64,000 bases of DNA from Buddleja alternifolia. Taxonomy: Eukaryota; Streptophyta; Magnoliopsida; Lamiales; Scrophulariaceae. Every line of letters begins with the position of its first letter. Positions within the stretch are counted from its first letter, which is position 1. Made by a program: the position numbers and the translations under genes. Under the pieces are notes generated by a model. That model worked only from the letters and a program-made list of their open reading frames with translations, had not been told where the DNA came from and ran no database searches. The stretch covers positions 22,516,104 to 22,580,103 of the forward strand of contig CM033402.1 in NCBI GenBank assembly GCA_019426215.1. The letters run 5' to 3'. Below are positions 33,980 through 46,188 of the stretch, in pieces.

Positions 33980-34725
33980 ATGGCACTAAAGAAATCCGTG
34001 AATGTTGCTGTTGATTCCATCAAGGTTACTGAAGGCCTTGTTGTGGATTGGAAATATTTGTATGAGCAAACTGAAATCAACATGACGGACATGCAAGACT
34101 CTGTTGCCAAGGTTGGGCTTCAGACTTTTCTGGCCAAATACTCCTATTTCTTTTCTGCGGAAGTAACTTCCTTCTGGAAATGCTCCAAACCTTCAGAGGA
34201 TAAGACTTCATTTCTTGCCTCTTCTCATTTTCTAAGAAAAACTCTCCTAAGGAATTCACTCTATCTTTTGAATACATAGCCCAGAACTTCAAGTTGCCTA
34301 ACTAGGGTGAGGTTTTGGAATCTATCACTATCTGCCAGATTGAAGAAGCATGGTCTAAGATGCGTACTTATGACGATGCAGCATATAAGCCCCATTTCAA
34401 AAAGAAAGATATTGTTCAGAAATACAGACTTCTGGCAGATTTTTGCAGCAAAATAATTAAGTGCGAAGTGGGAACATTCGACAAAGTCTCCCCACTACAG
34501 TTTCAAATGATGACTGCCGTAATCCTGGATATCAAAATAAGCTGGAGTGAGTACGTGTTTGGCAGGTTTGGGGATTGTTTAACTGCCATAAACAAACCCT
34601 ATGGAGTTATTCACAGTGATTTATTGTTTAGAGCAGAGTGTGTTAATTTTGCTGGGCAGCCACTGGCTAAAGCGAATTTATTCGGGAAGACGATTGTAAT
34701 GCCCAATCAACTCTCACGCAGCTAA
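33980..34725 (+). pseudogene. Third gene exon 1, second copy, broken
   Basis: Two frames (33980-34279 and 34315-34725) match the N-terminal domain of the exon at 8412-9678, for example DICSKMIKCRKGSFDK against DFCSKIIKCEVGTFDK. A shift near 34215 and a TAG at about 34304 separate them. After GKTIVMPNQ the basic tail, both introns and exon 2 are missing. A short repeat of AGCATGTCATATA (34732-34757) marks the deletion, and sequence resumes deep in exon 3. Confidence 0.8.
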
Positions 34726-34781
34726 CAATAAGCATGTCATATAGTTAGCATGTCATATAAGAACTGATCAGATATCCCTTT

Positions 34782-35891
34782 TTGTTCGAAGTTGGGATAG
34801 AGTACAGATGTCGAGGTTATGCTAACTTTTTGCTCCAGCAGCGTCAGATTATTGCCGGGAATGTCAGCGCTATGCCAAGATATCGCCAACCTATTGAACG
34901 CTACATTCGCCAACAACTGGCCTTATACAGCCAAGGTAGACGCTATATTTTGCATCCTCGTGCAGGCTTTGTTCAACGAGTCTTTCCTGATCTAAATGAA
35001 GACGCTTCATCTAGCAAACATCCGATTCTTCCAGGCCAGAGTCAGATTCGTGTGGATGTATCAAATGAACACGCTGAGTTTGCTGAGTTCCACAAAGACA
35101 TGAGAGTCGTGTTTGAAAATGCCCAAGCGATGGACATCAGTTTCAATCACTTTTCAGGGTGTTATAATTTCAGAGGATATAACCTTTACCCAGTGCTCTA
35201 CAGTCAATCCAACATTCAAGTGGCCAAGATGATATCGCTTATTCAGTCAGTGGACCAAGAAGCAGCTCAAGCGCTCATGCCATTGATTTTGGACTATTTT
35301 AATCGCTATACTTCAGGGATTGCTTTACCTAAAGGTGTGCAACTTGGACTAAGTACCGAAGAGCGCGAAGACGCTATGTTCTTTATCCCGCAATCCAGCC
35401 TGATAAGTCCAAGGCATGTGATGGAAGCCCTTGGCCCTCTCTGGGACATTGGTATTCGTGAACCTTCTCCCCCAGTCCAACTGATAGAAGAAGTAGTTGC
35501 TCCTACTCTGGAAGTCGCTCAACAGCCTGAGGCTTCCTTGCTAGATCTTTCTAGCACCCCGGTAGTCGAGCCCCCAGCGGTTGATCCTATCTTGGATCAA
35601 GCTGTTGAAGAAGTGCAAGCTGAAATGGCCAAAGAGCCTAAAGAGCCTTTTATCAGAGACAAATCTAAAGGTAAGGCTGTAGTTTCAAGTTCTTATGGAC
35701 TTCTCCCATCCCCCGAGCGTACTTCTTCTAATTCAGATTCCAAGAGCGATCCAGAAGCCAGAGACTTCAGACAGGCAGTCCGAAACTCGCTTACCAATAG
35801 AACAAACAATGTATACTTAGTACATTGGGATTCAACATTAGATAACAACCCTACATGTTTCGTAGCTAAAAATCAAAATGAATTGGGTTAG
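34782..35891 (+). pseudogene. Chimeric ORF: third gene exon 3 fused in frame to integrase linker
   Basis: A single 369-codon frame. Residues 1 to about 337 match exon 3 of the third gene (5866-8072) and show that its stops at 6967, 6181 and 6148 are sense codons here (Tyr, Ser, Gln). After NSLTN it switches to RTNNVYLVHWDSTLDN, the protease-integrase linker. It ends at a TAG where WLWHRK is expected (TGG to TAG). The fusion is not functional integrase, but it is a long open frame with no stop over 1.1 kb. Confidence 0.85.
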
Positions 35892-36730
35892 TTATGGCAC
35901 AGAAAAATGAATCACCTCAACTTTAAGGCAATCTCTCAATTATTATCGCTAAATCTTGTAGAGGGATTACCTAAAGATTCCTTTAATAAAGATCACTTAT
36001 GTGATGTTTGTCAAATGGGTAAGCAAGTTAAATCATCTTTCAAAAAGAAACCTCATCTATCTACATCTCGAATACTTGAATTATTACATCTAGACCTATT
36101 TGGTCCTATTCAAATCATGAGCGTTAATGGCAAAAGTATTCACTAGTAATAGTTGATGATTTCTCACGCTATACATGGGTAGAATTTCTAGCGTTTAAAG
36201 ATGAAACCAGCGCCAAGCTCACATCACTAATTCGTCAACTACAAAACTCAAAAGATCTAAAGGTGACAAGAATTAGAAGCGATAGAGGAACTGAATTTAC
36301 TAACCATATTGTTGAGAAATTTTGTAAAGACTTTCAACTACTTCATGAGTATTCAGTGCCTAGAACACCTCAACAAAATGGAGTTGCTGAGCGACGGAAT
36401 AGAATGCTCAAGGAAGCTGCCCGTACCATGTTAGCCGAGTCCAAGCTACCTCAACGTTTTTGGGCCGAAGCTATCAATACCGCTTGCTACACTCAGAACC
36501 GGTGTATGATCAACAAGCAACATGAAAAGACTCCATATGAGTTATGGAAGGGACATAAGCCAAATGTTTCATACTTTCATGTATTTGGTTCAAAATGCTC
36601 TATTCATAACAATGGATCCCAAAACTTAAAGACATTTGATCTTAAAGCAGATGAAGGAATCTTTCTAGGCTATGCCAAAAATGGAAAGAGCTTTCGCATC
36701 TTAAATAAGATCAAATCGAAAGTTGAATAA
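35892..36730 (+). pseudogene. Copia integrase fragment
   Basis: HRKMNHLNFKAISQLLSLN and CDVCQMGKQ (zinc-binding) lie at 35907-36146. After a one-base loss near 36134 the core continues (DDFSRYTWVEF), then RSDRGTEFTN and [30 protein letters not shown] and FDLKADEGIFLGYAKNG. The Gly in DRGTEF, mutated in the main copy, is kept here. Confidence 0.9.
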
Positions 36731-36805
36731 TCCATTCATGTTGTGTTTGATGATGCTAACCAAGAACCGAGTAAGGTTAATATTGATGATATAGGAACTG
36801 AAGAT

Positions 36806-37808
36806 CTTTCAAGGACCTAGCCTCCAACTTCTCGGCCTTGGTCTTTTTCACATAGGCAAGGCAACCCCATATCCTCATGTGCTTCAGATTAAGCTTCCTT
36901 CCAGTCCATATCTGATACTGTGTGTCAGGAACAGACTTAGAGGGACACCTATTCAGAATGTGAGCAGCTATAAGCAATGCATACCCCCACAATAAAATGG
37001 GCAAATTCGTGTAGCTGGGCATAGATCAAACCATGTCCAACAGAGTTCGATTCCTTCGTTCTGCTATGCCATTTAATTGTTGAGTGGCTAGAGGAGTTAG
37101 CTGTAACAGTATGCCATGTTCTCTTAAGAACTGGTCAAATTCAGCACTCATGTACTCGCTACCTTGGTCAGACCGAAGCACCTTAATATGATGCCTGGTT
37201 TGGTTTTTGACCAAAGTCTTGAATTCAATGAACCTTTCTAATGATCCAGACTTATACTTCATCAAATACAAGTAGCCATACCGAGAATGGTCATCTGTAA
37301 ATGTAATAAAGTACTGAAAACCACCGCGGGCCACATTTCCAAAAGGACCACACACATCTGTATGAACCAATCCTAAGACTTCAGAGGCTCTTTCAAATTT
37401 CCCTATGAAGGGGGACTTGGTCATCTTGCCTTGGATACAAGACTCACAAGTGGGATAGGGATCCAATCTCAATGAGTCTATGACTCCATCCTTCTGTAAC
37501 TCATGTAGTCTATGATCCCCAACATGAGCTAGTCTTAAGTGCCAGAGTTGTCTTAGGTTTGTGTCATACAAACCGCGTTTTCTTGTTACAGCATTGACAT
37601 TACAATTATATTGGACATTAATATAGTATAAACCATTTATTAAAGACGCACTGCCAACACATTAATTTCTAAAATAAATGTCGCAAGAATTGTTTACAAT
37701 GGAAATTAAATATCCTTTCTTAACCAAAACATGAATAGAATATTCTTAATGCCCATTGGGCAAAACAAGGCAATTTTCTAACAATAATAAATGTCCAGAA
37801 AATAATCT
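36806..37808 (-). pseudogene. Copia integrase of the family-Y element
   Basis: 37571-37026 shows WHLRLAHVGDHRLHELQ, CESCIQGKMTKSPF, LVHTDVCGPFGN, FTDDHSRYGYLYL, the core RSDQGSEYMS and LNGIAERRNRTLLDMV. A stop just after that separates the next frame (37022-36806: NLPILLWGYALLIAAH, YVKKTKAEKLEARSL). 37572-37808 encodes the protease-integrase linker (LLLLENCLVLPNG) with frame breaks. Confidence 0.9.
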
Positions 37809-39305
37809 TATTAGGAAATTTCTTGTTAGAGTTTTGATGATGATAATTAGGATTTCATGTTAGACCCTAAAATATATAAGTTTGATTTTATTAGAAATCA
37901 TGTCTAAGCTTTGAGCGTTAGATTTGTAATAGGCTTTATTTTGTTTTTGTTCTAGACTGTTAGGCTAAGTAGTCTTAGACTGAGCGTCTGATAATTTCTG
38001 AGTGAGCTTATCATTAGTAAGGTTTGAAGACTCAAGCGTCTGAAGTTTGAATGAAGATGAAGATTCCAAGCGTCCAAGCATCAAGCTATTTCAAGCTAAT
38101 GATTATAGGACAGAAGTTATTCAAGGATGAATGAGCGTCTATCAATGACTGATTTCACCTGAATTTATTTCTAAGTCCAAAAGGAGTTTAATGCAAATAT
38201 TCTAAGTTCATTAATTGCCAATGGGCATTTAATTCAAATACATTAAATGCTGATAAGAGCATTAAATGTGATAAGTACTCCAGGACGTACGAAGAAGACA
38301 CCCTATTGGACTATCAACTTTTCACAGACTGCAGCACCAAACTTTTGTGAAGCAGATTTTCAGGAAAAAGGACAAAAGTTGTTCACTCGAGGAAGTGAGA
38401 GACACGCGCCTATACATGTGTCAAACGGACACTTTTTCCAAGAATGCCTATAAATAGGACTTCAACAACAAGCCAAAACAACAATCATATTACAAGCCAA
38501 ATTGTTGTTGCGTTGAAGTCTCAAGTACTCAAACTTTCATAAAAGCCAGAACATTCAAGCAAATATTCCTTTTGCTTTTCTTCAATTCCTGAGACGGTCA
38601 ACCATTATCTTAAACATTCTTTTTGAAGAAACCTATATTACTATTGACATATTCCAAGTTGTTTGAACTTCATCAAAATCAAACAAATTGTTAGAAAAAC
38701 CCATATCCAAGCCTCGCGATCTGTGTGAAGTCGAAGTTGAATACTTGCATTATTTCTGGGTGAAAAAAGGAAGGGGATAGAAGTGTCTTGGAGTATAAAT
38801 TTGTGTGACCAAGGAGCTCAAGTCATCGACATCTATCTCTCCCTAATTTGTAGGAGATTCTGTGTGATTCTTTGAGAATCATTTTAGTGGATTGCCTCCG
38901 AGTGTTCGAGGAAAAGAAGGACGTAGTTGGAATTACATCATCCAACGAACCTTACAAATATTGTGTTCTTTACTTTACAATCAATTTTATTACTATCATA
39001 TCATTGCTTAAATCTGTTAAGTAAACACAATCAAATGCTAAACAACTAAGATACATTTTGTGACGCTAAAGCTTTCAAAGAAAAGACTCTAAAATCATTC
39101 TGCTGTGCTAATACTGATCAAAGAACTGAACGCTTAAACCTATCTGGTTATAGTATTCAAATCTTAAAGTCTTAGTTAACTTTCTAAAAACAGTCTTCAA
39201 GCGTCCAAACCAATTTTAATACGAATATTTTTTAAGTTGAAAAAAACTTTAGGGTCTATTCAACCCATTCTTCTCGACCCTTTCGTAAGCCACTTGGGAC
39301 CAGCA
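37809..39305 (+). repeat. SIRE-like solo LTR, TSD AATCT
   Basis: 1497 bases from TATTAGGAAATTTC (first G mutated to A) to CACTTGGGACCAGCA, flanked by AATCT at 37804-37808 and 39306-39310. A solo LTR forms by recombination between the two LTRs of an element. It splits the protease gene of the family-Y copia. The ORF at 38247-38453 is a chance frame. Confidence 0.93.
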
Positions 39306-40256
39306 AATCTAATGGAAGTGGTGCCAATGTGTGTGGCTGCTACACTATGTCCGTTGCCAAAATTGATCATCACTTCTCCATGCTCCACCTTTTTACTTCT
39401 TTCCAGCTCCTGATTCAAAACACACACGTGAGCACTAGCTTCAGAGTCCAGAATCCAGGAAGAAAAAATATAGTAACAGAACAATTTGTTTCCAAAACAT
39501 TAAGTTCTATACCTGAAGTAATGTCAGCTTTTAGCTTAGGACAGTCACGTTTCCAATGTCCCTTCCCACGGCAATGGAGACACGTGTCTGCCTTCTTCGG
39601 ACCCTTGGTCTTACATTTCTGAGTTTTTGCAACTCTAGGTTCTCTGATTTTTCCAGCCAGTTCAGTATTATTCGAAATAATAGGAAACTTGAATGCACCC
39701 ACTTTTCTTTTATTTGTTGTTGTGCAATCAACAGCTTGCTCATAAGCGTGGAGAGTGATCTTTCAATGTCATCCATGTCAAGATTGATGACGAAATTTGA
39801 GAAGGATCTAGGGAGTGACTTGAGAATGATGTCCACCTGGAGGTGAAAATCCATGTAGAATTCCATAGACTAAACCTCTCTAACATGGAGATCATCTTCA
39901 AAACATGATCTTTAACATCCTCATGCTCCTTCATCTTTGTGTTGAACAGCTCTTTAGACACATAGTATGTGACGGACTTTCCGTGTTCTCGAATAGCTCC
40001 TCCAATGTAGCATGATTGATTTAGGACTGTCCATATTTTCATTTGTACGCTGCAATTCGCTACACATAGAGCTCAACATGTAATCCCTAACCTTACGAGC
40101 ATTAGAGACCCAATCTGAGTAAGCCAGTTTAACTGAATCATCCTCGTTGACCCCAGGCCTTGGTGGTCGATCTAGTTCCAGCATGTACTCTAGATTTTCA
40201 TCATTGAGGATTGTCCTCAATCCTATGCTCCAATCAGAGAAGTTATGGTCGTTCAA
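39306..40256 (-). pseudogene. Copia gag-protease of the family-Y element
   Basis: Shifted frames together give the gag N-terminus (NDHNFSDWSIGLRTILNDEN), middle (EHEDVKDHVLKMISMLE, LKSLPRSFSNFVINLDMDD), zinc knuckle CLHCRGKGHWKRDCP (intact ligands) and the protease site WILDSEASAHVCVLN, where the catalytic Gly is Glu. At least three frame breaks occur. The last codons before 39306 continue at 37808 across the solo LTR. Confidence 0.88.
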
Positions 40257-41935
40257 AATGTTCTTTTAAAGCAAAACTTTTAGCGGGTTAAGCATTTTTG
40301 AGAGAGATATAAATGATTGCAAAAAATAAACCATGATTTCATTAGATAGTTATGTTATACCCAAGTAAAATCAGGACTTTAATTTTAACTTGGTTCCCAT
40401 TACATTTTTCGAACCATTGCACTCCCACTGCAATGAACGAAAATCTCGTTAGACAAATTTCGTACTGAGTGATTGAGTTCTTCAAAATTTTCAATGAGTT
40501 GCAATATGTAACAATGTATGGCTCATTAAAATTTTAAAGTAGTGTGCCACGCTAATCAGTCCAATTCATGTTTCAATCCCCTTTTTGCTCATGGATCATT
40601 TAACCTCGGCCTGCAACAGAATATTGATGGTGATCCATCTAAATACTTTCCCATCAACTCCTATCGATCTAACAGTTGAATCTCATCTTGCAACCTGTAA
40701 CGGTGTATGGGATGAGATTTGCTTCAACCGATGGCATCAAATGCACTTAGAGATCTTCGAATTATGAGTTGATGCATAACCCCCATTAGTCAAGACGATG
40801 CCGTGCATAACTCATAACTCTATCTCTCTAAGTTTGATGGAGAGCAAGGATATCCAATATCCCTTACTTAGTATGATTACTTTGGGAGAATTTTTATTTA
40901 ATTAAGGTCTCACTTTGCACATTAATCCAATTTGCACATATGTGTAGTTATTCTAAGCCATGCATTAATAGAAAACCTAGTTCTTCTATCAACATGCTTT
41001 CCATGGACATTCTAGATTGATCTAAGTCAATAGATCAATCAGGGGGATAAGGGCCTATATCAAATCTAATTTTGATATGTTCCAGACTCCAAGCTTCAAG
41101 AAGGTCCTACCTTTACTAGTTACATAACATTGAAGTGCCTTATACATTAAACTACCGAAACTAAAAGTACAAATTGGGGGGCATTATCCGGCCCAATACA
41201 ACCCAGATAATACAAAAGGGTAAAATTCTAAGTCCATAGATGCATCCACCACAACATACATCAAAGCATGTAAATAAACTATTCAAGATCATCTTGGCTT
41301 TTACTTTTAAAATTGAAAAAAAATTCATATTTAATTAAATCTAATTTAATTATGAAAAGGTGAATTTAATTTCAATTTAAAAGAATAAATCGAATTTATT
41401 ATTTAAGAAATAAGTCTAACTTATTCTTAATTATTTTGAAAAATAAATCTAACCTAAAAATAAATCCTATTTATTTAATCGTCATCAATCATAAATAAAA
41501 TTTCAAACTTTAATTTATGGCATAATTAAATTCAATTTAATTACAAAAGTTAAATCCAATTTAATTTTAGAAAAAACTAAACCATTTTATTAGGAAAAAG
41601 GAAATTGACAAATCTTGGGTCAAATTTGTCTATTGGGTCAAACCCAGTAATTATTAATAATTGTACATATATAAAAAATATATATATATTATTAATTGCT
41701 GGTGGGCCTAACCCAGCGCCGCCACCCCTTTTTCTATTTTTTTTAATTTATTTTTTTGAGCGGCGCAGCCGCTGTTTTGTGCAACTGTGTAATCGGGTGA
41801 CGAATCTTGGGCGATAAAATTTTCAAAATTTCAGTTTCGATATCCAATATTAAACTCAAAAAAAATCCAATTGTTAAAATCTAATTTTGCCAACATAATC
41901 TCAAACGTGAAAAATTATCATTCGCGTTAAACTCA
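40257..41935 (-). other. Long leader between primer site and gag
   Basis: About 1.7 kb without coding content. 40330-40900 holds mixed sequence with repeated TGTAACAATGTATGG / TGTAACGGTGTATGG. 41300-41600 is strongly AT-rich with repeated AAATCTAATTTAATT-like units. Near 41700-41775 there is a GC-rich palindromic patch (GCGGCGCAGCCGC). It may contain an unrecognised insertion. Confidence 0.5.
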
Positions 41936-41948
41936 GCTCTGATACCAC
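41936..41948 (-). other. tRNA-iMet primer binding site of the family-Y element
   Basis: Minus strand GTGGTATCAGAGC directly follows the LTR end GATTCCTAGCA. Confidence 0.92.
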
Positions 41949-43708
41949 TGCTAGGAATCCATCGGAGTAAAAACAAAGCGGAATAAAAAATTTGGATTCC
42001 TAAAGGTGGATCACTTTAACGAGATTTAATAATTTTTATAATTTTCGAAAACTGAAACGAAATTGATTTACCTTATCGATTTTGTAATTAATCTTCGCGT
42101 AACAGCAACTCCTTGAGCTCCTCTCTCTAAAGATGCACGCAAAACGAACCTTTCAAAGATCTCCAAAAATTCCCTCTTCAATGGTGGTGGATAGCCAGGA
42201 CGAATTTTTTGGGATAGGATTCTTTTCTTTTTGTGTATTAAGCAATTAGGGTTCCTTTTTTTTTTTTTTTTTACTTGGAAGTGTTGGAGTTATCTTATAA
42301 CTCTATGACTTAACAAACAAGTCGGAGTCCCCTAGAACTCCTTATAGTGGCCGCCCCCTAGGGCTCCACATGGACGTGGGTGGGCTTTAAGTTGGCCCAT
42401 TCAACTTAGCCCACCTTTTAATATGTATTTAATTTAAATCCAATACATATTAATTAATTCATTCATTCCATTTAATTAATTCTCCAATTACATAATTTAA
42501 TTTAATCTAATTAAATTAAATATTTAATTCATTGATTTAACCGATAAATCAATGCGTCCAATTAATTATATCTTTCTAAAAGATTAACACAAAAAGACAT
42601 CCTGTTCGTTTCTTATAGCACGACTCTTTAGGTTCGTCTCAATTGGCAATGGGAGGAATTACCAAAGGATGTGAGTGTCACCTAGCCAGTCTCGTGGACT
42701 CACATCGTAACCCAATTGACTACGAAATGAACGAATCCTTTACTGACGTATCTCGATCAAGTGAAAGTCATGGTTTATGTAAAACTCACTAAACTTGATA
42801 CTGTGCATGTAATCATACCATGATGAAATTACCAAACTACCCTCCATGTCCCACATGAGTTAGTTTCATTGCTTTGGACAAAAACTCATAATTTCATATG
42901 CATATGATTGCATAGGATACTTTCTCGTTTACTATCGAGATAGTGAATCTCATCTTGGCAATCACTGAACAACTGCTACTTGACTTATTGAGATCGCTTT
43001 TTGAGTTCGGCCCCACCAATGGGTCAATTGGGCTTAACTACTCTAGTAACAAATTCAATAGTACAAGCACATTGATCATGAACCCTCAGGTCTAAGGCTT
43101 ATGCATACTATTATGGTCGGTAATCCAATTATTGACAGTCAAAGAGTAAATACCCATGTGATCGAATTACTGCGAGGCGTGTTCGAATATATCAATTCCA
43201 TTGATATATCTATGACATGTGTTCTCATTATCCCATAGTGTTCGACTGGCACTCCTTGTCAGACCATGTCTCATACAAATTGAATCTTAATGCCCAATTA
43301 AGATTCCTTGACTTGCAAACCCTTTTGAGTGATCAGGAATAAAACTCTCCCCATGTCACATCTTTATACCATAAAGGGCGAAGAGTCATCCTCAATACAC
43401 AAGGACTGTTTGTTCAATACTTATTAATGCCATAAAGCTTTACATGAACAGAATAATAATTAAATCTTAATGCCCAATTAAGATTCCTTGATTTGCGAAC
43501 CCTTTTGCGTGATCAGGAATAAGACTTTGCCCGTGTCACATCTTTATACCATAAAAGGCGAAGAGTCAACCTCAATACACAAGGACTGTTTGTTCAATAC
43601 TTATTGATGTCATAAAGTTTTACATGTACAGAATAATAATTGCCTTTATTAATTATCAGTTTATACATCATATTTGTCCTCATTGGCATCTAGGGCATAT
43701 ATCTAACA
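41949..43708 (-). repeat. Family-Y copia 5' LTR
   Basis: 1760 bases, TGTTAGATATATGCCC...TCCTAGCA on the minus strand. It includes a 180-base tandem duplication. The truncated copy at 25266-25953 lies in the opposite orientation. Confidence 0.9.
43281..43640. repeat. 180-base tandem duplication inside the family-Y LTR
   Basis: Units 43281-43460 and 43461-43640 share TCTTAATGCCCAATTAAGAT through CAGAATAATAAT with a handful of differences. The other LTR copy (25266-25953) has one unit. Confidence 0.9.
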
Positions 43709-44459
43709 TTCACTTCGAACACCACAGCATCAAAGTCTTCGTCATTTACAACGTTGGCTTGTACATGTTGCTGTCCTTTTTGCTTAGATTTCTCTTTGCA
43801 ATCTTTCTTGAGATTACCAGGTTTACCGTAACTCGAACAACTCCCTTTGACAATTTTTGGGTTTCTTGCCATTACTGGAATTGTTGTTTCCATCATGTTT
43901 TCATTTCTTTCCATTATTCGGAGATTTATTTTCAACAACCATAATCTTTGGATTTTTCTTATCAATTTTAATTTTCTCCATATTGCAGGTATTCTCCTCA
44001 ATTTGGAGACTTGATGAACTCTTGTAAATCCAAACACTCTTTCTTTTGTGTCAACTCTTTACGAGTATTTTTCCAAGTCGGTATCAACTTAGCAATAATG
44101 CTAGAGACTTGAAAAGTCTCATCAAGAGTATGACCCTTGGAAATAATTTGATGAAGAAGAACTTGAAAATCATGAATTTGAACAAGAACAGATTGAGTAT
44201 CTACCATTCGAAAATCAGAAAGTTTACTAACCAAAAAATGCTTATTTCTTGCATCTTCGGTTTGTACTTGTTCCCACTTCCGGCCTTCCTTCATTTGTGC
44301 CACTGTTTCGCCCTCAACTTCTGCAGGAGCGTCCCATTTGAGAACGTAGCCTATCTTCAACGTCATTAGATAGAAGGACATCTTTGCCTTCCAAAGCTTA
44401 AAATTTAAACCATCAAACTTCTTCAATTTCGAAATTTCAGACACACCGTGACCCCTCAC
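43709..44459 (-). pseudogene. Copia gag, third family, truncated by LTR insertion
   Basis: 44459-43998 begins ISKLKKFDGLNFKLWKAKM, a standard copia gag start, with ARNKHFLVSKLSDFRMVD and HTLDETFQVSSIIAKLIPTW. The following frame (43709-44037) has a zinc knuckle CSSYGKPGNLKKDC in which the second Cys is Tyr and the His is Asn, both explained by G-to-A or C-to-A change. It ends at 43709 where the family-Y LTR was inserted. Confidence 0.85.
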
Positions 44460-45506
44460 AGAACTCTAGACCATTATAGCAAATAAAGTCTTAAAATTGT
44501 TAAAATAATAAGACAGTGATTCTACCCAAATCGATGATCACTCTTTCTTTAAGACTTAATTTGCAACCTTTACTGTTAGGTATCAACAAATAAGTCTCCC
44601 AAAATAAATCAGGCAAAACAATATTCAAATAGCAGTATATGAATAAATAAAGACTTTATTTGCAACCTTTATTGCTATGTATCAGCAAATAAGTCTCCCA
44701 AAATAAATCAGACAAAACAATATTCAAATAGCAGTATATGAATATATTTGAATATAGCAGATTTAAAGAAAAACGAGAATTGTATATTTCAATGTAATGA
44801 AGTGTTAATTTTGGATTTAGGGGTCATATTTTTATGGAAAACAAAGAGTCACCACTTAAGAGTTGCATTGATTCGAATAGGCTTTGTTGAACGAAAAAAT
44901 TACACCTTTTCATTCAAGCTGAAGAGTCATGGTGCCAAAATTAAACCATTTCAGTGTAACGTTCAAAAAATAAATTTTGCACTCAAATTGAATCAAATTT
45001 GTGACTTTTTCATACTTAGATTAAAATTTGCAGCAAAAAAAATATACCCCGACTGCATGCGAGCACACCTACTACTGCCCAACCTGCCCGCCCGTCCGAC
45101 TGCACCGGCACCGGCCGCGGTCCGCGGTGCATCTCACCAGGCGTGGGTGATCCCTCCACTCCCTTTTAGCTTATCAATTTAAGTATTCAAGGAAGTACAT
45201 TTATTACATACCTACTTCAACTTCCTTACTTTTACTATGTGGGATAAAGAACTTCCTTATAAATGTTCCAAACAAGTTCTATTTAATTTCTCATTAAACA
45301 CTTGTTCTACACAAACATTAATCATGAAAATTCCAACGTATACAAGCACCAAATGCAAATCAGATAACTTATACCAGACACCGCAAAAGAATACTGTGCA
45401 AATAACTGCAATAATTGACAGATAAGGAGGGCTACAACAATTATGAAACCTGTCATCCAAAATAACTATACCTTCTGATGTGAACATAAGGCAAATGCCA
45501 GAATAC
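44460..45506. other. Intergenic sequence with tandem duplication and GC-rich patch
   Basis: 44551-44649 is repeated in tandem at 44650-44746 (AAGACTT.ATTTGCAACCTTT). 45055-45145 is a striking GC-rich patch (CCGGCCGCGGTCCGCGG) in otherwise AT-rich DNA. The plus-strand ORF 44748-45182 across it has mixed composition and no recognised domain. Confidence 0.5.
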
Positions 45507-45647
45507 TCATAAAACTTGAAAACGCATGAGAAGCCTCACAGAACTAAACTTCTCTCCTTTGCGGTCAAAGAGAGGAACAGCACGTATTCCAGACCTCAAC
45601 TCTGATACAGGCAGACCTCAACTCTGATACAGGCAGACCTCAACTCT
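45507..45647 (-). pseudogene. PLC pseudogene, last exon with triplicated 22-base unit
   Basis: It encodes [20 protein letters not shown] and LLMRFQVL with stop at 45507-45509, the end of the C2 domain. The 22-base unit from 45590 (CAGACCTCAACTCTGATACA..) is repeated at 45612 and partly at 45634, so the upstream exon edge is destroyed. Confidence 0.85.
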
Positions 45648-46188
45648 AAATTAATAGAAATAAGCTATTAATTTGATTTCAAATGTCTCCTAAAATAGTA
45701 ATTTTGCAAATGTCATTTAAAAATATAAATCACGTTGAGAAAGATAGAAGTTAGACGTGTGGGGTGGAAGAATTCTTTGCTTTTTGTTTTCCACCAGTTT
45801 CATCACCAAATGGTGAGGAAAAAGAATTTTCTCAAACTAGTATTTGATTTCACCTCTTATTCTCTTTTCTCATCGTCTCTAGTAACCAAACAAGGGAAAA
45901 TGTTTTTGTTTGTGTTTTCCTTTCCTTTTCCACACAATTCCTTGAACCAAACACATCTTAGTGTTTTCCTCACTAGAATCCAAGGTCCAAGCATTAGTTG
46001 CAGTTCCATGAAAGATATTACTCACCATGATCGAGAAATTTTCCTCACATATCCAAGAAACTAGTTTATTTGTAACTTCATATCTTTCTATAGAAATTTA
46101 TATGGCCTACCATCAGGAGAAGCCTTTTCTTATTTTAGTGTAATGAAAAAATAAAGCAGAAAAGCAGTACGATTAAAAATCAGCTTAC

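Larger units (their letters stand above)
33111..36806 (+). mobile_element. Rearranged second copy of the SIRE-like element
   Basis: The plus strand carries, in order, the RNase H tail, the pol/third-gene spacer, the third gene with a deletion, then integrase. Integrase should precede RNase H, so the order is permuted. No LTR flanks either edge. The left junction repeats ACAATGCTTT and CATTTTAAGA around 33083-33145, which looks like filler DNA. The right end passes into a minus-strand copia integrase at about 36806. Confidence 0.85.
36806..43708 (-). mobile_element. Family-Y Ty1-copia element, 5' part
   Basis: The minus strand has a full 5' LTR (41949-43708), primer site, long leader, gag-protease, and integrase to 36806, where the rearranged SIRE-like fragment takes over. 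RT, RNase H and 3' LTR are not found. A SIRE-like solo LTR interrupts the protease region. The LTR is inserted in the gag of another copia element at 43709. Confidence 0.85.

Noticed and set aside
16072..41948. TGGTATCAGAGC sequences as tRNA genes
   Set aside because: They match only the 3' end of tRNA-iMet and sit next to LTR ends; no cloverleaf is present. They are primer binding sites.
43281..44746. Tandem repeats as a CRISPR-like or satellite array
   Set aside because: Each is a simple two-unit duplication without spacers or further copies.
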